Part shown: positions 46,925 to 56,284 of the stretch, piece after piece | Position numbering within the stretch: the first letter of the stretch is position 1 | Layout: each line of letters opens with the position of its first letter | Assembly (NCBI GenBank): GCA_050248275.1 | Contig: JBFWSR010000006.1 | Location: 1-64,000 of the forward strand | Direction: 5' to 3' | Source: CAILZL01 sp050248275 | GTDB lineage: Bacteria > Pseudomonadota > Gammaproteobacteria > Steroidobacterales > Steroidobacteraceae | DNA length: 64,000 nucleotides | Position numbers and translations under genes: made by a program | Notes under the pieces: generated by a model | Told to the model about the DNA's origin: nothing | The model's database searches: none | What the model saw: the letters and a program-made list of their open reading frames with translations, nothing else

Positions 46925-47542
46925 ATGCCTTCAACCAACACGGTACGACGCGTCTATAAGCCGATCGTCTTTATTCTGTGCCTGCTGCCACTGTTATTTC
47001 TGGCGGCAGGTGCCTTTGGCATTGCCGGCGTATCGTTAGGCGCCGATCCGGTCGCTCGCCTGTTGCACGAACTGGGCGAGTGGGCGTTGCGTTTTCTGGT
47101 GATCACACTGGCAGTGACACCGCTGCGATTCATGCTGGGCCAACCATGGTTGCTGAACTTCCGGCGCATGCTCGGGCTATTTAGCTTTACCTATGTGCTG
47201 CTGCATTTCCTGACATGGTTGATACTAGATCAAGGCCTGTATTGGAGTGGCATCCTGACCGATATCGCCAAGCGTCCTTATATCACCATTGGTTTTACCG
47301 CACTGCTGCTACTCATACCGTTGGCTGTAACGTCCACCAACAAGATGATGCGCCGCCTTGGTAAACGCTGGCAAAAACTGCATCGGCTTATCTATGTGAT
47401 CGTGCCGCTGGGCGTATGGCACTTTTACTGGCAGGTTAAGAAGGACGTGACCGAGCCCCTGATCTATGCCGCCATTACGGCGTTTTTGCTGGGTTATCGT
47501 TACTGGCGTGCGCAGCGGCGTAAACAATCCATACCTGCCTGA
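46925..47542 (+). CDS. msrQ: Haem-binding membrane subunit MsrQ
   Basis: The 205-residue protein has about six membrane helices and passes quinone-derived electrons to MsrP. It matches YedZ/MsrQ in length (E. coli 211) and conserved segments (FRRMLGLFSFTYVLLHFLTW, RLIYVIVPLGVWHFYW), with haem-ligand histidines in both. AAGGA lies 5 bases before the ATG, 9 bases after msrP. Confidence 0.95.
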   Translation: MPSTNTVRRVYKPIVFILCLLPLLFLAAGAFGIAGVSLGADPVARLLHELGEWALRFLVITLAVTPLRFMLGQPWLLNFRRMLGLFSFTYVLLHFLTWLILDQGLYWSGILTDIAKRPYITIGFTALLLLIPLAVTSTNKMMRRLGKRWQKLHRLIYVIVPLGVWHFYWQVKKDVTEPLIYAAITAFLLGYRYWRAQRRKQSIPA

Positions 47543-47640
47543 GCTATGACCACCGATATGGGACCTGAATACAACCACGCCAAATCAAGAGATCAAACGT
47601 CGCAGACAGAAATGATAAAGCACTGCCTTGCAAGTTGATT

Positions 47641-48147
47641 TTACTGCAATGCTATAACGGCGGCCCTGGCGATGGCCATATCCTCGCCGCCGCTGACGCC
47701 AACTGCCCCAATGGTTTTTCCACCTACTACGATGGGGATACCGCCAGGCATGGATACAAAATCAGGTATGGCGATGAGCGCAGCCGCTTTTTCTGGCGGT
47801 GGCGTAAATGTAGCCCTGCGTGATCTGGCAGCACCCCGTGCCTTAATCGGCGCATATCCGACAGAGTGGGTCGTTGCGTCATCCATTTTGGCAAACGCTA
47901 CCATTTCACCATGGGTATCTACCACTGCAATAACGTTAACGTTTAATTTTAAACGTGCAGCTTCCGCTTTGGCAGCAGCAATCGCTTTCTCTGCCTGCGC
48001 CAGAGTGATGGGCATGCCGTAGGGCGGTGCCGCACTTTTCTCACCAGGTAATGCTGGTGGACTGTCGCCGGGACTGGGCTGTTGAGCCTGTGCACCGAGA
48101 GAAAGGAACATCAGTGTCGCGATCAACAGTCGAAACGAGCCAAGCAT
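47641..48147 (-). CDS. Exported HbpS/GlcG-like (PF03928-type) protein
   Basis: The 168-residue protein starts after AGGAGG (5 bases upstream) and has a signal peptide ending near LGAQA-Q at about 21. The mature part is a GlcG/HbpS-type domain (ITLAQAEKAIAAAKAEAARL, VAVVDTHGEMVAFAKMDDA, GGIPIVVGGKTIGAVGVSGG). HbpS homologues bind haem or small ligands, but the substrate here is unknown. It is convergent with msrQ. A similar exported protein lies at 61800-62339. Confidence 0.85.
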   Translation of the reverse strand: MLGSFRLLIATLMFLSLGAQAQQPSPGDSPPALPGEKSAAPPYGMPITLAQAEKAIAAAKAEAARLKLNVNVIAVVDTHGEMVAFAKMDDATTHSVGYAPIKARGAARSRRATFTPPPEKAAALIAIPDFVSMPGGIPIVVGGKTIGAVGVSGGEDMAIARAAVIALQ

Positions 48148-48242
48148 CATGTCCTCCTGCATCAATAAGTTGAAATCAGCACAAGCAAGCAAACTCTCAA
48201 GCCATTCTCGAAAAATGGGAATGCAATTTTCAGTGCAATGCA

Positions 48243-48289
48243 TAAAAAATGGTCAGTACCCGTCTGTTGCGCAGATAGGTACTGACCAT
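48243..48289 (-). terminator. Intrinsic terminator of the TonB receptor gene
   Basis: A 12-bp perfect stem (48249-48260 with 48278-48289), with a further 4-bp inner stem in the loop, is followed on the minus strand by a run of six T. It lies about 60 bases past the receptor stop. Confidence 0.85.
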
Positions 48290-48349
48290 ATATTTTCACC
48301 ACATAATCAAGTGGCCATCATTTTTCGCAAGTTTTTGCATTCAGATGGA

Positions 48350-51064
48350 TCAGAACTTGTAAGCCAGCTCGACTCCAGCCTCACGCGGCCGGCCCACATC
48401 AATGTTGTCAAAGCCAAACAAGTTGTTATGCGGCCCTGTGCCATAAGTAAATTTGCTGGCCGGACCCGAGGCATCTATACCGCCAACAATATAGTACTTG
48501 TTGAGCAGGTTGGTTCCGAACACGGCAAGGCTCCAATTCTTGCCTGACCGGTATTCCAAACGCCCGTTCAACAATCCATAACTCGGCATGTAAATGGCAT
48601 TGCCGGGCGTGGACGAGCTGAGCTGCCAATCTTTCCAACCCCAGCTGACATCCATCACCAGTGCGGCGTCATTGGCCAATGGCTGATCATAGGTTGCCGC
48701 AACGGTATAAGAGTATTCCGGGCTTCTCAGGAACGGTACAGTCGAATTGAAAGAACTGATACCGCTGACAGGATTGAAAGTGATTGCGGCAATGCTGTTG
48801 TCAAACTTCGATTTGGTGTAACCGAAGCTGGCTTTTAATGTCAGTTTATCCGTAACCGCCGCGACTGCATCCAGTTCAGCGCCTTTCACGGTGGCAACAC
48901 CCAGATTGGTGGTAACCACGGAGATCTGGTTAGCACCGTTCACCACACTTTGAATGGTTTGCAGTACCTGGATATCCTTGTAGTCGGTATAGAAAAGAGT
49001 TCCGTTCAGACGGATACGGTGGTCGAGAAATTCCGAACGAAAGCCCCCTTCATACGTCGTCAGATTTTCAGGTGAAAAAGGGTAAATGCCATGATTGGGA
49101 ATTCCGGGGGTATCGACCACCACATCGACGAATCCACCGGCCTTGAAGCCTTTGGCTGCCGAGACATAGGTCATGAAGTCGGGCGTCCATTGCTGTTCCA
49201 GACCGAGTTTTGGCGTGACGCTCGACCAATCATCTGTATTGGAAACCGGTAGACCGCCATTACGGCCACCACGTTTCACAGTGATATCCTTGTCATCGCG
49301 GCTCCAGCGTACCCCGGCAGTGGCGCTGAACACATTGGTAAACTTAAACGTGCCCTGGCCAAAAACGGCATAGCTTTGGGTTGTTTGGTCTTTGTTTTCA
49401 AAGTTATTGACAATAGGATCGCGCGGCGAAATACGCAGGCTATGGTCCGATGAATTATCGTGGTAGTAGAACACACCACCGACCCATTTCAGACGATCTT
49501 CAAAGGCACGACCGGTCAGTTGGAACTCCTGTGTGTAATATTCCGAATTGATAAAAAACTCGTTTGCCTGAATAAACACCGGTGAGCGATCCGTATCTGC
49601 CAGCAGATGTTGCTTGGAATGGCTGTAGCCAGTCAACGATTTCAACGTCAGGTTATCGGCCAGTTCATACTGCACCGAAGCGCCAAAACCATTGGATGAA
49701 TATTCATCGCGGTCAGGAGTGCCGCCATAGACCGTATAGCGATCATGGGTCTCAAAATTCTTCAGGTTCGCGGCATTCGCTGGCGTGAACGACCCTCCTA
49801 CAAGATTAAGAACGTTCTGTGACGTAAGCGCCCGTAACGCCAGAACTCCGGCCGACGGAGTCGCGCTAAACAGCGAGGCCACATCGCCATCGGCGGGGAC
49901 ATAGGCGCTAACCGTTTTTGCCACACCATGATCGTTAGTGCGGGTACTGTCCGCCGATAAATTCACATCCAATCTGTCAGTGGGCTGCCAACGAAACTGG
50001 CCGCGCACAGCGGACACATGGTCGTCGCCTGTACTTACACCATCAATCAAACGATAGATATAGCCATCACGGTCTTTTTTCGCGAACGACACGCGAGTGG
50101 AAAAAGTGTCTGACAAAGGCACATTCACGGTACCGGTCAGGTCGCGGCGGTTATAAGTTCCGATGGTCGCTTTAACATTGCCGCCAAAATCCGCAGTCGG
50201 CTTTTTCGACACGTAACGAACGGCACCACCCGCGGTGTTGCGTCCAAATAAAGTGCCTTGCGGACCACGCAGCACTTCCAGACGATCCACATCAATCATG
50301 TCCAGAAAAGCGCCGTTGGGATGCGCCAGCAAGACGTCGTCCACATAAACACCCACGGAGCTGTCCTGGGTAATAAAGCCTGAAGCCGCGCCGCCAATGC
50401 CGCGAATGGAGAAATTGGCCACGGCAGTACCCGTACCCAAGCTTGAGCCAATACTGACATTGGGCAGAAAGGCCTCGGAGGATTTCAAACTGTCCAATCC
50501 CATGGAAGCCAGCTCATTGCCACCAACGGCAACCACCGAAACCGGCGTGGTTTGCAGCGTTTGCTCGTATCGCTGGGCAGTAACGACAATTTCCTGCAGA
50601 ACGGCCGCCTTCTCTTTGCCGCTGACTGGCTGTCCCTCCTGGGCATAGGTACTCGTTCCGAATATGGATAAAACAAAGGCTGACACGCTGTTCAACAGCG
50701 TCCTTTTCTTGAAGTTTTTCATGTTCCCCTCACTTGGAAGTTTTTCAGTTGGTTCCGGAACAGGGCTTACCACGATGACGCCCATGCCATCGATGGTGGC
50801 GGCCAGTCCGGTGTTTTCCAGCAACTTGTCCAGTCCTTCCTTCAGCGTGAATTCCCCTTGAAGGGGGTTTGCCTGGCGGACCTTGACAAGATCGAAGGGA
50901 ACTAGAAGAGGTGTCGATGCCTGCTGCGCTAATCGCATCAAAGCTTCACTGGCATCTGCCTGCGGAATATCAAACTTGAATATTGAATCCGCTGCAGCCA
51001 CACAGGCGGGTACAGCCAGCAAACTGACCCACAAGAATGCTCGCAGCAGAAACCTTCCCCCCAT
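48350..51064 (-). CDS. TonB-dependent receptor with STN signalling domain
   Basis: The 904-residue outer-membrane protein has a signal peptide (about 1-24), an STN domain at about 28-105, a short linker, a plug domain with EIVVTAQRYEQTLQTTPVSV, RIGG-type FSIRGIGG and LEVLRGPQGTLFGRNTAGG, then a beta barrel ending in the aromatic ELAYKF. The STN domain is typical of receptors such as FecA that signal through FecR to an ECF sigma factor; both genes lie upstream. The substrate could be a siderophore, haem or other ligand. AAGGA lies 7 bases before the ATG. Confidence 0.95.
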   Translation of the reverse strand: MGGRFLLRAFLWVSLLAVPACVAAADSIFKFDIPQADASEALMRLAQQASTPLLVPFDLVKVRQANPLQGEFTLKEGLDKLLENTGLAATIDGMGVIVVSPVPEPTEKLPSEGNMKNFKKRTLLNSVSAFVLSIFGTSTYAQEGQPVSGKEKAAVLQEIVVTAQRYEQTLQTTPVSVVAVGGNELASMGLDSLKSSEAFLPNVSIGSSLGTGTAVANFSIRGIGGAASGFITQDSSVGVYVDDVLLAHPNGAFLDMIDVDRLEVLRGPQGTLFGRNTAGGAVRYVSKKPTADFGGNVKATIGTYNRRDLTGTVNVPLSDTFSTRVSFAKKDRDGYIYRLIDGVSTGDDHVSAVRGQFRWQPTDRLDVNLSADSTRTNDHGVAKTVSAYVPADGDVASLFSATPSAGVLALRALTSQNVLNLVGGSFTPANAANLKNFETHDRYTVYGGTPDRDEYSSNGFGASVQYELADNLTLKSLTGYSHSKQHLLADTDRSPVFIQANEFFINSEYYTQEFQLTGRAFEDRLKWVGGVFYYHDNSSDHSLRISPRDPIVNNFENKDQTTQSYAVFGQGTFKFTNVFSATAGVRWSRDDKDITVKRGGRNGGLPVSNTDDWSSVTPKLGLEQQWTPDFMTYVSAAKGFKAGGFVDVVVDTPGIPNHGIYPFSPENLTTYEGGFRSEFLDHRIRLNGTLFYTDYKDIQVLQTIQSVVNGANQISVVTTNLGVATVKGAELDAVAAVTDKLTLKASFGYTKSKFDNSIAAITFNPVSGISSFNSTVPFLRSPEYSYTVAATYDQPLANDAALVMDVSWGWKDWQLSSSTPGNAIYMPSYGLLNGRLEYRSGKNWSLAVFGTNLLNKYYIVGGIDASGPASKFTYGTGPHNNLFGFDNIDVGRPREAGVELAYKF

Positions 51065-51283
51065 CGTTATTTCCTTCTGGCAGGTGATTCGCGACCTGTA
51101 GCTCTCGGTCCCATTGGGCCCGCATCATGCCTGCTAAGTAGTAAGGCAATTATGTAGGCAATATTACCCACTCGATTGGATATTATTTTGAAAGCGGCCG
51201 GAAGCCAGCTTGTAGGTGCTTCCCGGACGGGAATGACAGTTTCGCATGAAGGCAGATTCCGGCAGGATAATGAGCGGGAATAT

Positions 51284-52330
51284 CTAGCCTTGCTTGTCTT
51301 TGTGATACAGATAGACTTTGTTATCGTCGATGAACCTGACGCCGATATCAAAGGACGTTTCGAGGGTATGGAGAAACTTCTGGACATCGTCGGCGCTGAA
51401 ATAGCCCACGATGCGCGTGTCCTTGATTTCCTGATCCAGGATGACGATATCGGCCTGCGTATAGCGCCTGAACTCATGGACGGCTGTTTCCAGGGTGTCG
51501 CCATTAAATAGTAATTTTCCGTTCCGCCAGGACAGCTTTTTCGTCAAATCCTCTTTATCTATCGCTTCGACGGAAATCAGATCTTCGCCAAAAACGGCAT
51601 CGCGACCAGCGCTGACTGACGCAATTGTCTTTTCCGACCCAGTCCCGCCTACTCGATCCGCCAGCCGTGCCGGCAAAATGCGGGTAAGTTTTACTTCCCC
51701 CTCCGTCACAGTGACTTCCGTAGTTCCTTTATTATTGAGATACACGGTGAAAGCCGTACCCACTGCCTCAACGGCGCCATTGCCCACATAAACACGAAAT
51801 GGTCGTTGTGCGTTCTTCGCAACTTTGAAATGGGCCTCTCCTTTCAGAAGCCTGACTTTACGCTCAGCATTCGTATAAACGACTTCCACTTCGGTGTCGG
51901 TATTCAATTGAACGGTCGAGCCGTCCGTCAGATCAATCGTTTTTCTCTCGCCCACCTGGGTGCGCGCCGCCATCTGCTCGAAAGCAGGGTCAGCATGGGG
52001 CAATAAAGAGACCGAAAGAAACCATCCAACAATCAGGATGGCAACCAAAGCCGTCATGGCTGCGATCCGGGTTCTTATCGGGTTCAATTGCGCCCAGGCG
52101 GCAGAAATGCGGCGAATGGATAATGGCTCCTTGACCGGTTTGCCATACAGATCAAACAGCGTGCCGGCATCATGCCAGGCACGCGCCATTTTCCTGAAAG
52201 CCTGCCGGTGTGCTTCATCTTCGTTTAGCCAGTCATCAAAAGCGAAAATATCGTCACGCGCAACCTTGCCGGCATTGAGCTTTATAACCCACGCCGATGC
52301 CTCTTCCATTATTGCTTTCCGTGTTTTCAT
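51284..52330 (-). CDS. FecR-type sigma regulator
   Basis: The 348-residue inner-membrane protein has a cytoplasmic anti-sigma part (about 1-85, WVIKLNAGKVARDDIFAFDDWL), one membrane helix at about 88-110, and a periplasmic FecR domain (about 125-220, GERKTIDLTDGSTVQLNTDTEVEV without the full stretch quoted). It should pass the signal from the STN domain of the receptor to the ECF sigma factor. The ATG overlaps the sigma-gene stop (ATGA). The last 219 bases before the receptor gene are non-coding. Confidence 0.92.
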   Translation of the reverse strand: MKTRKAIMEEASAWVIKLNAGKVARDDIFAFDDWLNEDEAHRQAFRKMARAWHDAGTLFDLYGKPVKEPLSIRRISAAWAQLNPIRTRIAAMTALVAILIVGWFLSVSLLPHADPAFEQMAARTQVGERKTIDLTDGSTVQLNTDTEVEVVYTNAERKVRLLKGEAHFKVAKNAQRPFRVYVGNGAVEAVGTAFTVYLNNKGTTEVTVTEGEVKLTRILPARLADRVGGTGSEKTIASVSAGRDAVFGEDLISVEAIDKEDLTKKLSWRNGKLLFNGDTLETAVHEFRRYTQADIVILDQEIKDTRIVGYFSADDVQKFLHTLETSFDIGVRFIDDNKVYLYHKDKQG

Positions 52331-52962
52331 TTGCAGGACTGGTACTTTGCGGTCCGCTTGTTCAAGCGTTTTCGATGATGCTCCAGACTTTCCACTTTGT
52401 CGGCTCCATCCGCGGCATCAGTTTGATGGTCATAAAACCCATTCGCAACCAGATGCTCTGCACATCGTTGCAGCGCCTTTTCAAGATGCTTCTCTATCGT
52501 TCGAGGAGAGCAGCCAAGTCGCGTGGCAATTTCCTGATATGAGAGCCCCTGCATGCGCTGCATGATAAAAACCTTACGGCACTGTGGCGGCAAGGCATCG
52601 AGCGCCTTGCAGAAGGCGCGCATTTTTTCCTAGCTGTAAAATTTATCAAGCGGACTGGGTGCATCATCTACGGTAATCAACTCATCCACATTCCCTACTG
52701 CTTCCTCGAATTTTTTTCTTTGTTTCTTTTTCCTGTTCAAGGCAATGTTGCGCGCCACCCTGAAGAGAAATGCCTTGGGGGATTGAATTTCCGTATTTTC
52801 CTCCGCCATCAGGGTCCTGAGATAGGTCTCCTGAACTGTATCCTCGATATCTTCGCGCCCCACAAAGAAGGTGGCCACGTAACGAGCAAGAGAATTCCTG
52901 CATGCGATGAATGCCCCGGTTAGAGGAGTCGCATCCCTGCCATCATCTTTATCTTTATTCAT
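52327..52962 (-). CDS. ECF sigma factor (FecI-like) split by an in-frame amber codon
   Basis: One frame runs from ATG 52962 (GGAGG 4 bases upstream) to TGA at 52327-52329, but TAG at 52630-52632 interrupts it. The front 110 residues hold sigma-2 (FFVGREDIEDTVQETYLRTL). The rear 98 residues, from ATG 52623, hold sigma-4 (LPPQCRKVFIMQRMQGLSYQ, with helix-turn-helix CSPRTIEKHLEKAL). The TAG lies in the linker and is part of TAGGAAAAAATG, so AGGA could start translation of the rear part. The gene could be a nonsense mutant, a readthrough case, or a two-piece sigma factor. Confidence 0.8.
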
Positions 52963-53134
52963 TTTGCCTCCAGTAAGAAGCAGACGGCATTGACGGAGGT
53001 CAATTTGGCATAAAGTATCCTGCAAATGCAATCGGCAGTCTTAATGGGGAGCTGCTTTTACTGCACTTGTCCTGAAAGCCTGTTCGACTAAAACCGCTCT
53101 TGAACAATGACTCGCCGAATAAATCGGGACCTAT

Positions 53135-53164
53135 TGAAAAAGCTGCCGCATCAATTCCGGCAGC
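53135..53164 (-). terminator. Intrinsic terminator of lysAC
   Basis: A 7-bp stem (53142-53148 with 53158-53164), nearly abutting the stop codon, is followed on the minus strand by TTTTTC. It ends the lysAC transcript. Confidence 0.85.
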
Positions 53165-53165
53165 A

Positions 53166-55790
53166 TCAAACCAGAAATTCTGCTGCCGGATCGCGCAGGT
53201 TGTAGTGCGAGCTCATGGCATGCCCATAAGCGCCGGCAGTGCCGATCAGGATCACATCGCCCTCGTGTGTGGGTGGCAACAGTCGATCCGAACCCAGCAA
53301 ATCGCCCGATTCACAGATGGGACCCACCACATTCACGGTCTGGGTTGCCGCTTCGTTAAGGCGACTCAGATTGAAAATGTCGTGATGCGCGCCATATAAA
53401 GCCGGACGGATCAGCGAGTTCATGCCAGTGGTGATGCCGATATATTGAACATCGCCCTTGCCTTTGCGCTGGGTGACCTTGGCCAGCAATACACCGGCTT
53501 CGGCCACCAGGTAGCGACCCGGCTCCATCCAAAGTTGGATGCCCGCATGCTTGTTCTTGAATTCGGACAACATCCGTGACAGAGCAGCAATATCGAAGCC
53601 GGGTTGACCCAGCTTCTCCGGCACGCCCAGCCCACCGCCAATATCCAGAATCCGCAGATCATTGAATCGCGGCGCCAAACCGGCCAGCACATCAGCCACC
53701 TCACGCCAGTTATCAACATTGAATACGCCGCTGCCGGTATGCGCCTGCAGACCCACTACACGCACATCATGCTGCTTGATCATCTGCATCAGCTCATCGA
53801 AATCCGACAGGGGAATGCCGAACTTGGAATGAGTGCCCGCAGTACGCACATGGTGGTGGTGACCCCGGCCATAACCGGTATCCACACGCAGCAACACTTC
53901 CCTGCCCTTGAATAATTCCGGCCAGGCCTGCAATAGATACAGATTGTCCAGCGTCACCCACACGCCTTGTTGCAACGCGAATTCATATTCGGCACGCGGT
54001 GCAAAATTGGGCGTAAACAACACGCGCTTGCGATCCATACTGGGCAGCGTGTCGAATACATGTTCAAGTTCGCCGCGCGACACGCACTCAAGACCAAGGC
54101 CCTCGGCGGTGAGCAGCTTCAATACTTCCGGATGCGGATTGGCCTTCATTGCGAAGAACACTTGATCGACGCTGGCGATGCTTTTCATCGCACGCGCCTG
54201 GCGCTGCAAGGTGGCGCGATCATAGACATAGGCTGCGCCATGTTCGTTGGCGATCTGCAGCAACGCAGGCTGCTTGTCATGCCACCAGGCAGTTGCATTG
54301 CCAGCCTGCTTTTCCTTGGAACCATAAAGCTGTTCCCAGGTGGGTCCCAGGATATGGCTGTCCGGCGAATCGCTGATGGTGATTTGATGCAGGCGCGATA
54401 CCAGACGATCGCCCTGCTCTTCATCCAGCACGAAAGTCAGATTCAGGTCATTGGCTGCCTGCGTGACCAGATAGATCTTCTGTTCTTCAAACAGCTCCAG
54501 CGCTTCGCCCAGCTTGTGCAGGATGGCGCGAATGCTCTTGCCAACCAGGCTGACGGCCGCGCAGGGTCCGATCACCTCAACTCGACACAATTGCGCCAGG
54601 TCGGCCACGAGCGCATCGACGGCTTCCTGCGTCAAGGTATTCGCGGCCGGGTCCAGTGAAACCGTGACATTGGTTTCCGATGTCGATACCAGATCCACTG
54701 ACATGCCGTGCTGTTTGAACACCTGGAAGGCATCGGCCAGGAAGCCGACCGAATGCCACATGCCAACGGTATCCATGGATACCAGGGTGATGCCGTTCTT
54801 CACGGTCACGGCCTTGACGTGCGCACCGCCATCGCCGCCATGCGCAGTAATGACCGTGCCTTCAAGATCGGGGGTCTGGGTGGCAAACACATGCAAGGGA
54901 ATGCCATGGTGCTTGACCGGCATGATGCAGCGCGGATGCAGCACCTTGGCGCCGGCGCTGGCGATCTCCTGCGCTTCATCGTATTCCAGCGCCCGCAGCA
55001 GACGTGCCGAAGGAATGGAACGGGGATTGGCGCTGAACATGCCCGGCACATCGGTCCAGATTTCCAGGCGACGCGCCTGCAGCTTGGCGGCAAAGTAGCT
55101 GCCCGAAGTATCGGAACCCCCGCGTCCCAGCAATACCGTGTCGCCGGCATCGTCACTGGCAATGAAGCCCTGAGTGATATACACGCGACCAGGCTTGGAC
55201 CACTGCGATTGCAGCGCTGCATCCGCCTCAAACTGACAGGTCGCCGACAGATAACTGGCGCGCGTGCTGGCGTTCTTGAGCACGACTGACTTGAGTACGG
55301 TGCGTGCATCAATCCATTGCACATCCAGTCCCTGCGACGCAAGAAAGGCAGCGCCGAGACGGGTGGCCATCAATTCGCCCTGCGCCATGACCCGTGCGCG
55401 CAGGCGTTCGCTGATCTCACCGACCAGTGCGACACCCGCAGCGATCTGGCGCAGGCGAATGAATTGATCTTCCAGTTCGGCACTGGTGGCAATGCCGAGA
55501 TCGCGGGCCAGATCGCGATGCCGGGTGATGATGGCATCCAGTGCTGTTTCCCAGCCTCCTGTCAGCGCCTTGGCCAGCAACTGTTCAAGGCTGTCAGTGA
55601 TCTTGGAAACTGCCGAATGCACTACAACAGGTTGGAGTCCTTCGGCCAGACGCGCTTTGACGATACTGGCGATATTGCACCAGTTGTTCACCGAGGAAAC
55701 GCTGGTGCCGCCAAACTTCAACACCACCCAGGCATTGGCTGAGGACGCTGCGCTGGCAGCAGGGTTCATTGACTTGCTTGGCTTATTCAT
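53166..55790 (-). CDS. lysAC: Fused aspartate kinase / diaminopimelate decarboxylase
   Basis: The 874-residue protein joins an aspartokinase (about 20-460; VLKFGGTSV, GRGGSDTSGSYFAAKL, ACT repeats near 330-460) to a diaminopimelate decarboxylase (about 500-870; PLP Lys in FFAMKANPHPE, GGGLGVPEK, GSCxxYD-like CESGDLLGSD). It catalyses the first and last steps of lysine synthesis. This fusion is typical of Xanthomonas-type gammaproteobacteria. The ATG at 55790 has AGGT 8 bases upstream; TTG at 55796 is an unlikely start. A terminator of the preceding gene lies about 40 bases upstream. Confidence 0.95.
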   Translation of the reverse strand: MNKPSKSMNPAASAASSANAWVVLKFGGTSVSSVNNWCNIASIVKARLAEGLQPVVVHSAVSKITDSLEQLLAKALTGGWETALDAIITRHRDLARDLGIATSAELEDQFIRLRQIAAGVALVGEISERLRARVMAQGELMATRLGAAFLASQGLDVQWIDARTVLKSVVLKNASTRASYLSATCQFEADAALQSQWSKPGRVYITQGFIASDDAGDTVLLGRGGSDTSGSYFAAKLQARRLEIWTDVPGMFSANPRSIPSARLLRALEYDEAQEIASAGAKVLHPRCIMPVKHHGIPLHVFATQTPDLEGTVITAHGGDGGAHVKAVTVKNGITLVSMDTVGMWHSVGFLADAFQVFKQHGMSVDLVSTSETNVTVSLDPAANTLTQEAVDALVADLAQLCRVEVIGPCAAVSLVGKSIRAILHKLGEALELFEEQKIYLVTQAANDLNLTFVLDEEQGDRLVSRLHQITISDSPDSHILGPTWEQLYGSKEKQAGNATAWWHDKQPALLQIANEHGAAYVYDRATLQRQARAMKSIASVDQVFFAMKANPHPEVLKLLTAEGLGLECVSRGELEHVFDTLPSMDRKRVLFTPNFAPRAEYEFALQQGVWVTLDNLYLLQAWPELFKGREVLLRVDTGYGRGHHHHVRTAGTHSKFGIPLSDFDELMQMIKQHDVRVVGLQAHTGSGVFNVDNWREVADVLAGLAPRFNDLRILDIGGGLGVPEKLGQPGFDIAALSRMLSEFKNKHAGIQLWMEPGRYLVAEAGVLLAKVTQRKGKGDVQYIGITTGMNSLIRPALYGAHHDIFNLSRLNEAATQTVNVVGPICESGDLLGSDRLLPPTHEGDVILIGTAGAYGHAMSSHYNLRDPAAEFLV

Positions 55791-55827
55791 CTGCAAGACC
55801 TGTTATGAGCGGTGCTTTGTCGTGTGC

Positions 55828-55866
55828 AAATAAAAACGGGACTCACATGCCCAGCTGTGGCCCCGT
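55828..55866 (-). terminator. Intrinsic terminator after the PA3496-like gene
   Basis: Outer 5-bp arms (55836-55840 with 55862-55866) and an inner 4-bp stem form a hairpin followed on the minus strand by TTTTTATTT. It lies between the PA3496-like stop and the lysAC start. It could end the former transcript or attenuate lysAC. Confidence 0.7.
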
Positions 55867-55919
55867 GTTGGAATCTGTAGCCAGCATCATGAATGCTGGA
55901 GGTAGTACGGCAACGAGGG

Positions 55920-56138
55920 TCAGGCGTCTTCGTCGAAGTCCTGCAATTGTTTCTGGAGGCGTTTCTCTGCAAGCACATCCTCCAGCTTGCTCCACGCCGC
56001 CTTGCCTTTCTTCACCGTAGGATTTACAGCGCGCGCGCGACGCTCGGCACGCTCCATCAAGCGGTCATAGTCTGTTTCGTCGTCACTGGACGCGACAAAT
56101 TCATCGTCGATATCGAAGTGGTCGCCGTCTCTTTCCAC
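55920..56138 (-). CDS. PA3496-like small acidic protein
   Basis: The 72-residue protein is acidic at the front (DIDDEFVASSDDETDYD) and ends with AWSKLEDVLAEKRLQKQLQD then FDEDA. The rear half resembles the PA3496 family, described as putative envelope integrity proteins. It starts at GTG with AGGAA 8 bases upstream. No membrane segment or signal peptide is visible. The role is unknown. Confidence 0.75.
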   Translation of the reverse strand: MERDGDHFDIDDEFVASSDDETDYDRLMERAERRARAVNPTVKKGKAAWSKLEDVLAEKRLQKQLQDFDEDA

Positions 56139-56284
56139 GCTGGTGTTCCTGAAATATCCCCGGAAATCAGCCTAAAATCAGTTACTTCAAGTGCCGGGTT
56201 CGCCTTGAAGCCCGCGGACTATATACGATGTCGCGCGGTTTTCAATGGCTGTAGCGGAATGAACATTTTCCGGCACCTCATGAG

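Noticed and set aside
55881..55899. Hairpin CCAGCAT/ATGCTGG as terminator of the PA3496-like gene
   Set aside because: It lacks a T tract; the hairpin at 55828-55866 with TTTTTATTT is the better terminator.
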